Of a stretch of DNA of 64,000 nucleotides, positions 23,345-31,225 are shown piece after piece. The notes beneath the pieces were generated by a model. The model saw only the letters and a program-made list of their open reading frames with translations. It did no database searches and was not told the origin of the DNA. The stretch is from JAIVJG01 sp964236735. Lineage in GTDB: Bacteria; Acidobacteriota; Blastocatellia; Pyrinomonadales; Pyrinomonadaceae. The stretch is taken from NCBI GenBank assembly GCA_964236735.1, contig CAXSFM010000012.1, positions 1 to 64,000 on the forward strand. The letters are read 5' to 3'. The position numbers and the translations under genes are program-made. Each line of letters opens with the position of its first letter. The first letter of the stretch is position 1.

Positions 23345-23377
23345 GAATGAGTTGTTAGGCCGCGTCGGGCTGTTGAA
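23345..23377 (-). other. attC-like half site (5' arm) at the end of a cassette gene
   Basis: Read on the minus strand: GCCTAACAACTCATTCAACC, closely resembling the first arm of integron attC sites (for comparison, the aadA site begins TCTAACAATTCGTTCAAGCC). The stop codon TAA of the minus-strand gene lies inside it, as in many cassettes. The 14-mer GAATGAGTTGTTAG (plus strand) recurs exactly at 37917-37930. Confidence 0.45.
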
Positions 23378-24080
23378 TGCCCGGCATAAACATCTGTTCA
23401 GCCGATTCGACATTTGACTGATAACTATCAACGCAGCTACAGAGATTTGAGCACACTCGTTTTGTAATTTCTGTATCAATTTCGCCTTCTGTCATTGCTA
23501 ATCTCAATGCACCATATGCCATGCTGTAATAATCAACATGAGGTTCTGGCATCTCAAGTTGAGGGTCATCCAAGATTAATTCTTTCAGATGCCCTTCAAA
23601 AGGCAACTCGCCACCACAGTGTCTGAACACAATCATTTGATCAAACCGTCCATACACAAAATTATCCTGTAAATCCCTTTCTGAGGTAAACCATTTCTGT
23701 TCATGAGACTTTCCAGCCCATTTAGTTGGATTGAGCTTAGTCACCCAAACTTTACCAGTATAAGTATTCTTAATCAGTTCTGAATCAAGAATGAATTGAA
23801 CAGGGCCATAAACATTAGCCCTTGCAGCCCGCGCATGAATATCAACTGAGTCAGTGAATATATCGAACCAAATACTGTAAGCCCTATCTGTTCTGTCTGA
23901 TTTTTGCGGGGTTTGATACATACCATTTCTCTGAGCAGAGCCTCTGGAAACCAGCGAACCTGCCCTTAGGAATTGACAAGACGTAATAACACTATTTGCA
24001 TGATGGAGCGTTTCCACGCCTTTATCTTTCAGAATTTCATAAACTCTCTTAGGAATTAATTCCATAACTTTATCCTCCAT
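23355..24080 (-). CDS. Leftward cargo gene in an integron-cassette-like unit
   Basis: 241 aa, AT-rich, opposite to all nearby genes. Distinctive segments are LHHANSVITSCQFLRAGSLVS, TDRAYSIWFDIFTDSVDIH and ANVYGPVQFILD. The H-x-N-S...FL..G.L pattern recalls the N-terminal part of DarT-like ADP-ribosyltransferases, but the match is too weak to call. attC-like arms flank it, suggesting arrival as a gene cassette. GGAG precedes the ATG at 24080 within a few bases; ATG 24065 is an alternative. Confidence 0.6.
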   Translation of the reverse strand: MEDKVMELIPKRVYEILKDKGVETLHHANSVITSCQFLRAGSLVSRGSAQRNGMYQTPQKSDRTDRAYSIWFDIFTDSVDIHARAARANVYGPVQFILDSELIKNTYTGKVWVTKLNPTKWAGKSHEQKWFTSERDLQDNFVYGRFDQMIVFRHCGGELPFEGHLKELILDDPQLEMPEPHVDYYSMAYGALRLAMTEGEIDTEITKRVCSNLCSCVDSYQSNVESAEQMFMPGIQQPDAA

Positions 24081-24092
24081 CTCAGAACAGCG

Positions 24093-24111
24093 ATCTAACG
24101 CTCATCAGACC
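24093..24111 (-). other. attC-like half site (3' arm) before a cassette gene
   Basis: Minus-strand reading GGTCTGATGAGCGTTAGAT ends in the attC core GTTAGAT and is partly complementary to the arm at 23345-23377. It lies 13 bases before the cassette gene start, the usual place of the preceding cassette junction. Confidence 0.4.
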
Positions 24112-24247
24112 GCTCTTGGCAGTATTTTACGACCCCGAACGACTTTTCCCTACTGCCTTTGCTCGATTGAGATGAGGCGCGTCCATTCTGAATAAAACTT
24201 ATTTTCATCATGACTCTTGCAATCTCTCAAAAAAACTGGTTCTAGTA

Positions 24248-24277
24248 GAAATGTCCGAAATGTCCAGGGGACATTTC
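24248..24277. promoter_or_regulatory. Direct plus inverted GAAATGTCC repeats
   Basis: GAAATGTCC at 24248-24256 and 24257-24265 in tandem, then the exact complement GGACATTTC at 24269-24277. The last two form a 9-bp hairpin with a 3-base loop. It lies in the 318-base gap 24081-24398 ahead of the scaffold gene; a second small hairpin (GACGGC/GCCGTC) occurs at 24363-24377. Confidence 0.45.
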
Positions 24278-24398
24278 ACCTCCGCCACACCTTCACGCTC
24301 CCGCTTTTAACTTCACGCGACTTTGAACAAGTAGTTGGACGAAAGTTTAAGTTGCCCCTTCAGACGGCAGGGCCGTCACAAGGAGTCGAAAACCTCAC

Positions 24399-25163
24399 AT
24401 GCCTTTTCCCGCGATTGTCGAAAACGATCAAGCCCTCGCTTCCCTTCCCGATGTCGTCAAAGCCGAATACGAGTCGATTGACGGCGGTAAATTTCGCCTC
24501 AAGGTGACCGGAGCCGAAGAGGCTTTCGCTGCTCCCTTGAAGGCGAACAACCAGGCTCTCAAAGATGAAAAAGACGGCATCATCATCAAGTACAAACCCT
24601 ATGACGATCTCGGCCTGACCCCCGATCAGATCAAAACTCTCCAGACTGAGCACGGTACACTCAAACAGCAAAAGTTAGCCGAGCAGGGCAAGGTGGACGA
24701 ATTGCTGGCGAGCGCCAACGAACAGTTCACGACGCAGTTGCAGGCGCGCGACGCGCGCGAACAATTGCTGACCACCGAACTCTCCCGTCATTTAGTGGAC
24801 GCCGCCGCGCAGTCGGCCATCGCCGCCGCGCAGGGCAATGCGAAGCTCCTGATGGGCGTCATCGCACCCAGCTTGAAGATGGTCGAGGAGAACGGCACTT
24901 TCGCCGTGCGCGTCGTGGACGATAAGGGCAACCCGCGCATGACCTACAAGGCGGGAGCATCCGCCTACATGACCATCGAAGATCGCGTCGCGGAACTGAA
25001 AGCGGACGTGGAAAATTACGGCGCGGCCTTCAAGGCTTCGACCGCCAAAGGTTCGGGCACGAGTCCGATCCAGCGACCGGCCTCAACCGGTCAGCCAACC
25101 GGCAAAGACATGAACAGCGTGGACAAGATCGCCGCCGGCCTCGCCCGTCAGGGCACGCGCTAA
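24399..25163 (+). CDS. Capsid scaffolding protein (GP20-like)
   Basis: 254 aa directly before the capsid gene. After a short beta region (residues 1-60) it has the scaffold pattern YDDLGLTPDQIKTLQTEHGTL, then a long helical/coiled segment (QKLAEQGKVDELLASANEQF...), a beta-like VRVVDDKGNPR region and a disordered C-terminus rich in Gly, Thr and Pro. Scaffolds line the procapsid and are removed during maturation. Confidence 0.75.
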   Translation: MPFPAIVENDQALASLPDVVKAEYESIDGGKFRLKVTGAEEAFAAPLKANNQALKDEKDGIIIKYKPYDDLGLTPDQIKTLQTEHGTLKQQKLAEQGKVDELLASANEQFTTQLQARDAREQLLTTELSRHLVDAAAQSAIAAAQGNAKLLMGVIAPSLKMVEENGTFAVRVVDDKGNPRMTYKAGASAYMTIEDRVAELKADVENYGAAFKASTAKGSGTSPIQRPASTGQPTGKDMNSVDKIAAGLARQGTR

Positions 25164-25189
25164 AAAAAGAAGCGCCTCACAGACCGTGT

Positions 25190-25228
25190 GAGCGGAACAA
25201 TTCGACCTCAAAGCGAATTGTTCCGCTC
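25190..25228 (+). terminator. 15-bp perfect hairpin before the capsid gene
   Basis: GAGCGGAACAATTCG (25190-25204) and its exact complement (25214-25228), 9-base loop. An overlapping smaller hairpin CTCACA/TGTGAG just upstream shares its first bases, giving two exclusive structures. Only a short TT follows, so it may tune or stabilise RNA rather than stop transcription. Confidence 0.5.
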
Positions 25229-25258
25229 TTGATGACCTTCCCCGCCCGCGCCGCTCAT

Positions 25259-25302
25259 CAACCTCCAACCTCACACCTCACTTCACAGGAGTTTCAATCC
25301 TC
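25259..25302 (+). repeat. Duplicated translation leader (capsid copy)
   Basis: The 50 bases 25259-25308, containing the AGGAG ribosome site and the first codons, match 30763-30812 before the second tail-tube gene at 49 positions. Two abundant virion proteins therefore share one translation-initiation module. Confidence 0.7.
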
Positions 25303-26235
25303 ATGGCATCAGTCACACTGAGCGAGAGCGCAAAACTTTCGCAGGATCAATTGGTAGAAGGCGTTATCGAAAACGTCATCACGGTCAACAAATTTTATGA
25401 AGTTCTGCCCTTTGAGGGCATCATGGGCAACGCCCTCGGCTACAACCGCGAGAACGCCCTCGGCGACGCGGATGTGTTCGGCGTCGGCTCGACCATCACC
25501 ACCAAGGCCGCCGCAACCTTCAATTACGTCACGAGTTCGCTGACCTCGATCATCGGCGACGCGGAAGTCAACGGTCTCATTCAGGCCACGCGCTCGAACA
25601 AGGTCTCGCAGAAAGCGGTGCAGGTGGCATCGAAGGCGAAATCCGTCGGTCGCAAATTCCAGGACATGCTGATCAACGGTACGGGTGCGTCTAACCAGTT
25701 CACGGGTCTCCTCGGCCTCGTTGATGCCGCGAAGGTCATCATTGCCGACACGGGCGGCGTCACGACGAACGGCGGCGCGCTGCGTCTGGACGAATTGGAC
25801 AACTTGCTCGACCTCGTCACCGACAAGGACGGGACGGTTGATTATCTGATGATGAACGCCCGCACGATCCGCAGCTACTTCGCATTGCTGCGAAACTTAG
25901 GTGGAGCGTCCATCTCCGAGGCGGTCACGCTGCCCTCCGGCGCGCAGGTGCCGTCTTATCGCGGCGTGCCGATCTTCCGCAACGACTGGATTCCCATCAA
26001 CCAGACGCAAGGCTCTTTGACCACCGGCACTTCCGTCATCGCGGGCACGCTCGATGACGGCTCGATGAATCACGGTATCGCCGGCCTCACCGCCGAGGAT
26101 GCCGCCGGAATCATCGTGCAGGAAGTCGGCGTCAAGGAAGCGGCTGACGAAGAGATCACCCGCGTCAAGTGGTATTGCGGATTAGCTTTATTCTCCCTCA
26201 ATGGCCTCGCGGTGCTCAAGGGCGTCTCAAACTAA
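25303..26235 (+). CDS. Major capsid protein (HK97-fold type)
   Basis: 310 aa. Starts MASVTLSESAKLSQDQLVEG; contains INGTGASNQFTGLLGL, LDELDNLLDLV, YLMMNARTIRSYFALLRN, the PSYRGVPIFRNDWIPI P-domain motif and a C-terminal strand GLALFSLNGLAVLKGVSN. This pattern is typical of encapsulin/HK97-like major capsid proteins. Position after the scaffold and the strong AGGAG leader agree. A recoded copy of the last 18 residues follows the stop (see 26294-26350). Confidence 0.85.
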   Translation: MASVTLSESAKLSQDQLVEGVIENVITVNKFYEVLPFEGIMGNALGYNRENALGDADVFGVGSTITTKAAATFNYVTSSLTSIIGDAEVNGLIQATRSNKVSQKAVQVASKAKSVGRKFQDMLINGTGASNQFTGLLGLVDAAKVIIADTGGVTTNGGALRLDELDNLLDLVTDKDGTVDYLMMNARTIRSYFALLRNLGGASISEAVTLPSGAQVPSYRGVPIFRNDWIPINQTQGSLTTGTSVIAGTLDDGSMNHGIAGLTAEDAAGIIVQEVGVKEAADEEITRVKWYCGLALFSLNGLAVLKGVSN

Positions 26236-26257
26236 GCCACATCCTGTCAATGCATAC

Positions 26258-26292
26258 CCCTTGAAATTAAATTCGCCATTTAATTTCAAGGG
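26258..26292 (+). repeat. 15-bp perfect hairpin after the capsid gene
   Basis: CCCTTGAAATTAAAT (26258-26272) and its exact complement (26278-26292) around TCGCC. AT-rich, with no T-run. It ends one base before the recoded capsid tail, so it may mark the junction that created that duplication. Confidence 0.55.
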
Positions 26293-26293
26293 C

Positions 26294-26350
26294 GGGCTGG
26301 CTCTGTTCAGCTTAAACGGTTTGGCCGTCCTCAAAGGCGTCAGCAACTAA
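26294..26350 (+). pseudogene. Recoded remnant of a second capsid C-terminus
   Basis: In frame it encodes GLALFSLNGLAVLKGVSN then TAA, identical to the last 18 residues of the capsid protein 59 bases upstream. Twelve of the 18 codons differ (for example TCC/AGC, TTA/CTG, CTC/TTG), so it is not a recent DNA duplication. It has no start and looks like the tail of a diverged capsid gene left behind by recombination. Confidence 0.75.
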
Positions 26351-26381
26351 TCATTGCCTCGCGCGCTTCCCCGGCCATAAC

Positions 26382-26431
26382 AGCGGCAGCAGCAGATGGT
26401 GATCCTCACACGTTAATCTGCTGCTGCCGCT
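26382..26431 (+). terminator. 16-bp perfect hairpin
   Basis: AGCGGCAGCAGCAGAT (26382-26397) and its exact complement (26416-26431) with an 18-base loop, between the capsid remnant and the next small gene. No clear T-run; a processing or stabilising structure is possible. Confidence 0.5.
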
Positions 26432-26484
26432 CCTCACACTCTCATCTCTCATTACTTCAACCCAACAGCAGGAGAACAATCAAC

Positions 26485-26730
26485 ATGATTCGCTATTACC
26501 TCACGGGCGCGCACGAAGGCAAAGACATCGTGCTCGGCGGTCTCAAGTTCGAGAAGGGTGTCCACACGGTCGAGAATCCTTCCGAGGCGCAATCGGTCGG
26601 AAACATTCTGACGAACTTCTATTCGTGCATCACGGAGAGCGAATACTTCGAGCGGCAGGATAAGGCGAAGACCGCCGTCGCTCATGCGGAAGCCGCTCGC
26701 CTCGCCAAAGAAAACAAAGAGAAGAAATAA
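26485..26730 (+). CDS. Small head protein, unknown
   Basis: 81 aa with AGGAGA upstream. Beta-rich N-terminus (IRYYLTGAHEGKDIVLGGLKFEKGVHTVE) and a charged helical end (AHAEAARLAKENKEKK). Its place between capsid and neck genes suggests a head accessory or connector role. No family recognised. Confidence 0.6.
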   Translation: MIRYYLTGAHEGKDIVLGGLKFEKGVHTVENPSEAQSVGNILTNFYSCITESEYFERQDKAKTAVAHAEAARLAKENKEKK

Positions 26731-26779
26731 AACTCTTTTGCGTTAATCGGTTTCACCTCCCCGGCGCAAGGCTCTCATC

Positions 26780-27289
26780 ATGGCACTCGACGCAACCATC
26801 GGCGGCGCAAGCTCTAACGCATACGCGGATCGCGCCTACGCCGATGCCTTCATGAGCACGCAGGCCGCGACAGCCGCCGCGACGTGGACGGCAAAGTCAC
26901 CAACTGAGCGTGACAACGCGCTCATCCAGGCGACGCAGCGACTCGATGTGGAAAACTTCATCGGCATCGCGTCCTCCAACACGCAGGCTCTGCAATGGCC
27001 GCGCGCCGGCGCTCCCAATCGGCGGCGCGGCCTCTATGCTTCGGACGAGATGCCGAAGCCGATCAAGGATGCCTGCTGCCTGCTCGCCTATCAGGTCATC
27101 GTCGATCCCACGCTTTTTGATGAAAGCAAATTGAACAATTTCAATTCGATCAAGTTGGGGCCTCTCGCCCTTGAATTCAAACACCCGTTGAAAGACGCCA
27201 ACGGGCGCTTGCCGCTCCCCATCACCCGGCTTATTCAGCACATGCTGGGCGGTCAGGGCTGGGGCACGACGCGGCTCGTTAGAGGTTAA
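26780..27289 (+). CDS. Head-tail connector (DnaT-like domain family)
   Basis: 169 aa. SNAYADRAYADAFMSTQ, the ERDNALIQATQRLDVENF helix, QALQWPRAGAPNRRRGL and PIKDACCLLAYQVI are the hallmarks of the phage proteins annotated as DnaT-like, which correspond to the first head-tail connector ring on the portal. Position fits. Confidence 0.7.
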   Translation: MALDATIGGASSNAYADRAYADAFMSTQAATAAATWTAKSPTERDNALIQATQRLDVENFIGIASSNTQALQWPRAGAPNRRRGLYASDEMPKPIKDACCLLAYQVIVDPTLFDESKLNNFNSIKLGPLALEFKHPLKDANGRLPLPITRLIQHMLGGQGWGTTRLVRG

Positions 27290-27292
27290 GAG

Positions 27293-27712
27293 ATGGCTGC
27301 CGGACTCTCACAATTGATCTCGCAACTCGGGGCGGAAGTTATTCCCTCCGTCTTCGCGGCGGCAGCGACGGATACGGCCAACGTGTTGAGAGTCGCGCGC
27401 ACACCGTTGGGCGGCGGCGTGACGAGCGAAGCTTTTGCGGCGATCAATACGGTGCCCGTTCCTTGTATCTGGGAGCCGAAACAATTCTCGCGGCAGATGG
27501 CGGCAGATAAATGGGAATCCGTTACGGGCTATGCCATTTATTTTACCGGCGGAGTGGATGTGCGCGCCGACGACCGCATTGAAATCGTGGCGCGCGACGC
27601 GAGCCAGCCGCGCCGCGTCTTCACCGTCTTCGCCATCGCCGATTTGCTCGGCGTGATGACGGAAGTCAGAACTCTCAGCGCGAATCTTCCTGACGATGGC
27701 GATCAAAATTAA
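27293..27712 (+). CDS. Head-tail stopper-like protein
   Basis: 139 aa. PCIWEPKQFSRQMAADKW, ITGYAIYFTGG-like and VRADDRIEIVARDASQPRRVFTVFAIAD resemble head-closure/stopper proteins with a small beta-barrel. Order after the connector and 17-base overlap with the next gene agree with a neck role. Confidence 0.6.
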   Translation: MAAGLSQLISQLGAEVIPSVFAAAATDTANVLRVARTPLGGGVTSEAFAAINTVPVPCIWEPKQFSRQMAADKWESVTGYAIYFTGGVDVRADDRIEIVARDASQPRRVFTVFAIADLLGVMTEVRTLSANLPDDGDQN

Positions 27713-28043
27713 AATCAACAGCAGTCTGCGTGATTTGAAGGGGAGCTACCGCGACAAAGTTGCGAAGGTCGTCTCCGAGTCGGCAGTTGAAATTGCGAGC
27801 ATCGCTCGGCAACTCGCGCCGAAAGACACCGGTCATCTCGCCGACGAATCAATCGCAGTCGAGCAGACGCCGAGCACTCTGGTGACGCGCGTAGTCGTAA
27901 AAACTGCTGATGCCGATCATGACGAATATGGCATGCACGTCGAATTCGGGACGAGTGAATCAGCAGCGCAGCCTTTCCTTCGTCCGGCGGCAGCCATCGT
28001 CGCGCCTCGCATGAAACGCCGGCTCGCGCACCTCAAACTATAA
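27696..28043 (+). CDS. HK97 gp10-like tail-completion protein
   Basis: 115 aa. The helix AVEIASIARQLAPKDTGHLADES, then DHDEYGMHVEFGTSESAAQPFLRPA, is the classic gp10 family pattern (A-P-x-D-T-G-x-L and Y-x-x-x-V-E-F-G-T...PFLRPA). Confidence 0.85.
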   Translation: MAIKIKINSSLRDLKGSYRDKVAKVVSESAVEIASIARQLAPKDTGHLADESIAVEQTPSTLVTRVVVKTADADHDEYGMHVEFGTSESAAQPFLRPAAAIVAPRMKRRLAHLKL

Positions 28044-28062
28044 ACGTTCCTTTCTCATTAGT

Positions 28063-28872
28063 ATGGCAAGAGAATCATTCGCACATTTCATTACGTCGTC
28101 GTCAAAACGCGCGCTTGAAGCACTGGCTGTGCTGGCGTCGGCGAAAAATCCGGACGGCACAGACTTCGCGCTGCCGGTGGAAATTGTGAGCGGTGGCGGA
28201 AGTGGCGGCGTGACGCAGGTGGAGGGGAAGGACGCCATCGGCGAAGACTTAACGTCCCGACCTGTAGTTCAGGGCGGCATCGTTCCTAACAACGGAATAC
28301 AGGTAACTGCAATCGCCCTTGAGGAAGGCGGGGCGCAGCGTGTTTCTCTCTACGGCAAGTTTGAAGACGCAGGGGATATACCTGTCAAAGTAAGTGAGAA
28401 CGGTTTTCTTCGACTTGCAGATGCAAAAGACACTTCACTTAATTTCCAGGCAGCAGGTCTGCATGGAGACGGAAACGCATTTGACGATACAGGTGTGGTA
28501 AGTGGCTTGTCTGTAGCCAGCGTGTCGTATCTCTTCAACGGCTCAACCTTCGACCGCCAGCGCACGCCGAACATGTTCAGACCCTTTAATTTCAATGAGG
28601 GCGGCGGCGTGATCTGGGCGTGCCCCACTGGCAAACGCATTCGTCTGATGGGCTACGTCCTCGTATATGGCACGCAGTCCGTCGGAGGCGACCAGTACGA
28701 GATAGGAAGCGACACCACTCACGTTATTGAATTTATCTCTAACGACGCGCCTCGTGCAGTATCTCCGAATCTGGGAAACGGGTTGCTGCTGAACATGAAC
28801 GAAAATCTACACATCATGCCCGGTGGTGACGGGTTCTCTATTTTCGGTTACGTCTTTGGCACGGAAGAGTAG
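28063..28872 (+). CDS. Virion surface or fibre-like protein, unknown
   Basis: 269 aa. An N-terminal helix, a Gly/Ser linker, then a beta-rich domain with LFNGSTFDRQRTPNMFRPFNF, a pattern common in phage proteins next to neck genes (decoration, head fibre or baseplate-like). The C-terminal beta region could be a jelly roll. No enzyme motif. Exact role unknown. Confidence 0.55.
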   Translation: MARESFAHFITSSSKRALEALAVLASAKNPDGTDFALPVEIVSGGGSGGVTQVEGKDAIGEDLTSRPVVQGGIVPNNGIQVTAIALEEGGAQRVSLYGKFEDAGDIPVKVSENGFLRLADAKDTSLNFQAAGLHGDGNAFDDTGVVSGLSVASVSYLFNGSTFDRQRTPNMFRPFNFNEGGGVIWACPTGKRIRLMGYVLVYGTQSVGGDQYEIGSDTTHVIEFISNDAPRAVSPNLGNGLLLNMNENLHIMPGGDGFSIFGYVFGTEE

Positions 28873-28933
28873 GGTCGAGAATATTGAGGCAACGACATCT
28901 CCTACTCCGTCACTTGCTGTAATTCGAGATTAA

Positions 28934-29146
28934 CTAACGTGATGCTTCACATTCCCTTCGCCACTCATCAATCGTCGCGACGGCGGCGCGAATTGATGCC
29001 GCACGCTCGCAAAGCTGCGCCGAGTGCTGCATTGCGACTTGAGAGAGAGCGGCCAAATCCTCGGCCATTGATAAATTAAATCCTTCGGCTTGTGCGGCTT
29101 GTTTGACGATCCGAATGGCGTCTGAGAGTTCATGGTCAGAAGGCAT
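28934..29146 (-). CDS. Small leftward helical protein
   Basis: 70 aa from ATG 29146, with GGAG 9 bases upstream. Three amphipathic helices (LSDAIRIVKQAAQAEGFNL, EDLAALSQVAMQ, SIRAAVATIDEWRREC). It runs against the tail operon in a 424-base gap that has no rightward gene, so it is probably an insertion. Its function is unknown. Confidence 0.5.
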   Translation of the reverse strand: MPSDHELSDAIRIVKQAAQAEGFNLSMAEDLAALSQVAMQHSAQLCERAASIRAAVATIDEWRRECEASR

Positions 29147-29296
29147 GATGTGAGTCTCCACTTGATGAGAATTGAGTCAGCTAAGGAGAGATCATCATAG
29201 CGTCGAGAATCTCACATGACAATAGCGGCGCTCGAAGCTTTAGGTTGGACAGTGCCGACGAATAATCGAACTCCCTTGAATTTTGGAAAGTGATTG

Positions 29297-29737
29297 ATGA
29301 ACGAAGTTCGCCACTTCATCGCCGACGCTCTTGAAAGCACCCTTGACGCCATCTCTTATGGCGCGGGCGCGCATTATGGCGTCGCCGAACAGGGCACGGA
29401 ATGGCCTTATTACACCTTCCAGAAAATTGACGGCAACCCTAACTTCACATTCGGCGCGACGGAAACGGGCGCAACCGAATCTCATGTGACGCAGTTCTAT
29501 CAGGTCAAAGCTCTGGCCGTTAACACCACGACTGAAAGCGGACAAGACATCGCGGAGGATTTAATCGTCGCCGCCTGTGAAGCGTTGTTGGGACTCACCA
29601 TCAACGGAACTGGTGATTTGCAGATCTCGGACGTGCGCGTCGAGCGAGATTTGCCAGATTACCCCGAGATGCGACCGCAAGGGCGCACCGTCTATCACGT
29701 CGGAAAAACCTTTCGCATCATCCTCAGAAAAATCTAG
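29297..29737 (+). CDS. Tail terminator-like protein
   Basis: 146 aa. VRHFIADALESTLDAI, WPYYTFQKIDG, FYQVKALAVNT, AEDLIVAACEALLGL and VYHVGKTFRIILRK follow the DUF3168/gpU-like pattern of proteins that end the tail tube. Order before the tail-tube genes agrees. Confidence 0.65.
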   Translation: MNEVRHFIADALESTLDAISYGAGAHYGVAEQGTEWPYYTFQKIDGNPNFTFGATETGATESHVTQFYQVKALAVNTTTESGQDIAEDLIVAACEALLGLTINGTGDLQISDVRVERDLPDYPEMRPQGRTVYHVGKTFRIILRKI

Positions 29738-29752
29738 GAAGAGTCTCACTTC

Positions 29753-29992
29753 ATGAAGCAGCCCAAAACGCCCTCACCGCAACCGCAACCAAAGCAATAT
29801 CAAGTGCTCGTCGGCTTTAATTACGGCGCGCATGATCGTCGTCACGAGATCGGCGAGATCGTATCTCTGCCCTCGGAAGTGGCCGATCTTCTTCTCGCGC
29901 ACACGCCGCCCGCCATCACCGCAGATACGAACACCATCCCGCTCAAACCCACCATCCACTCACCTGCCGCCGCAGAAGGAGCACAACAGTAA
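29753..29992 (+). CDS. Small tail-region protein, unknown
   Basis: 79 aa. A proline/glutamine-rich start, then YQVLVGFNYGAHDRRHEIGEIVSLPSEVADLLLAH, a small beta domain also seen beside tail-tube genes of other phages. The stop overlaps the tail-tube start (TAATG). Confidence 0.6.
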   Translation: MKQPKTPSPQPQPKQYQVLVGFNYGAHDRRHEIGEIVSLPSEVADLLLAHTPPAITADTNTIPLKPTIHSPAAAEGAQQ

Positions 29993-30729
29993 TGGCCGTC
30001 TCAAAGCAAACGAAAATCCTCGTCAATCAATACGACCTTTCGCGCTGGTTCAAGAGCATGAAGCCGAACTTCGGCGTGGATGAAAAGGAAGGAACCAATT
30101 TCGCGAGCGGCGGCAGCAAAGAATTCAAAGCCGGTCTCATCTCCGCCACGCTTTCGGGTGAAGGCTTCTACGAGCGCACGGCGGGAGGCACCGACATTGA
30201 ATCCGACGGCATCCTCCATGCTGCCCTGCAAAACGCCCTCAATCGCGTTGTCACTATCGGCAATGACGGCCTCGCGCTGGGGCAGGGCGTCTATATGTTC
30301 CCGATGGATGAATCGAAATATGAGATCGGCACGCAGGTCGGAGAACTCTCGCTCGTGACGGCTGAATTCCAGGCCGTCGGAAAGCCTGATCGCGGCATCT
30401 CGCTCGCGCCGCTCGCTGCCGCATCTGCCGGCGGCAACTCCGCCTCTTACGATCAAACGACCGTCTCTTCCGTTAACGGAGCCGCCGGGCACATCCACTG
30501 CACGGCGATCTCAGGCACGGGCGCAACGCTCACCGGCAAAGTGCAGCATTCGACGGACGGAAGCACGTGGGTTGACCTGATCACCTTCACGGCGCTCACC
30601 GCCATCGGCGCGCAGCGCGTGGAAATTGCGACGGGCACGCCTTCCATCAACCGCTATGTCCGCGCCTTGTGGACGCTCACCGGCACGACGCCTTCCGCTA
30701 CTTTCGCCATCTCGTTCGCTCGCAGATAA
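29992..30729 (+). CDS. Major tail-tube protein 1
   Basis: 245 aa. FASGGSKEFKAGLISATLSGEGFYE matches the corresponding segment of the downstream 136-aa protein (FQGGGAKAFQAGLIGATISVEGNY), so the two are paralogues. From residue ~140 it has an extra beta domain (HIHCTAISGTGATLTGKVQHS...), like the surface domains seen on tail tubes. Confidence 0.7.
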   Translation: MAVSKQTKILVNQYDLSRWFKSMKPNFGVDEKEGTNFASGGSKEFKAGLISATLSGEGFYERTAGGTDIESDGILHAALQNALNRVVTIGNDGLALGQGVYMFPMDESKYEIGTQVGELSLVTAEFQAVGKPDRGISLAPLAAASAGGNSASYDQTTVSSVNGAAGHIHCTAISGTGATLTGKVQHSTDGSTWVDLITFTALTAIGAQRVEIATGTPSINRYVRALWTLTGTTPSATFAISFARR

Positions 30730-30762
30730 CCGGCGCGCCGATCAATCGCCGCCTACGCTCAC

Positions 30763-30806
30763 CAACCTCCAACCTCACATCTCACTTCACAGGAGTTTCA
30801 ATCCTC
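30763..30806 (+). repeat. Duplicated translation leader (tail-tube copy)
   Basis: With the first codons (to 30812) it matches 25259-25308 at 49 of 50 positions, including CACTTCACAGGAGTTTCAAT around the ribosome site. Preserved identity suggests either recent copying or selection for high translation. Confidence 0.7.
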
Positions 30807-31217
30807 ATGGCAGTCGCAAAAAATACAGTCTTCAAGATCGGCACGGCGGGCACGCCCGGCACAGCCGCAGACATTTCCACCTCCGTCAACTCCGTCAAAT
30901 TTCCGCGCGAAGTTGACGAGCAGGAGAGCACCACGTTTCAGGGCGGCGGCGCGAAAGCGTTTCAGGCCGGACTGATCGGTGCAACCATCAGCGTGGAAGG
31001 CAACTACTCCACCGCCATTGACGCGCAATTCGCGGCGCTCCTCGGCGTGGACGCGGTGGCCTACGAGTACGGCCCGGAAGGCTCGACCACCGGCATGAGC
31101 AAAAACAACGGCTCCTGCATTCTCACCAAGTACGAGCCGCCCGCACAGGTCGGCCAACTCTTGAAGTTCACCGCCGAGTTCCGCATCACGGGCGCGAATA
31201 CGCGCACCACGTACTAA
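30807..31217 (+). CDS. Tail-tube protein 2
   Basis: 136 aa. Begins MAVAKNTVFKIGTAGT; STSVNSVKFPREVDEQESTTF, AFQAGLIGATISVEGNYS, QFAALLGVDAVAYEYGPEG and LLKFTAEFRITG form a compact tail-tube fold. Paralogous to the 245-aa protein upstream, but without the extra domain. The strong shared leader suggests it is the abundant tube protein. Confidence 0.7.
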   Translation: MAVAKNTVFKIGTAGTPGTAADISTSVNSVKFPREVDEQESTTFQGGGAKAFQAGLIGATISVEGNYSTAIDAQFAALLGVDAVAYEYGPEGSTTGMSKNNGSCILTKYEPPAQVGQLLKFTAEFRITGANTRTTY

Positions 31218-31225
31218 GAACAGTG

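Noticed and set aside
23355..24080. DarT-type ADP-ribosyltransferase
   Set aside because: Only a short N-terminal resemblance (H-x-N...G-x-L); catalytic glutamate and ARTT loop could not be placed.
29216..29293. 25-codon rightward frame before the tail terminator gene
   Set aside because: Too short, no ribosome site, no coupling; probably chance.
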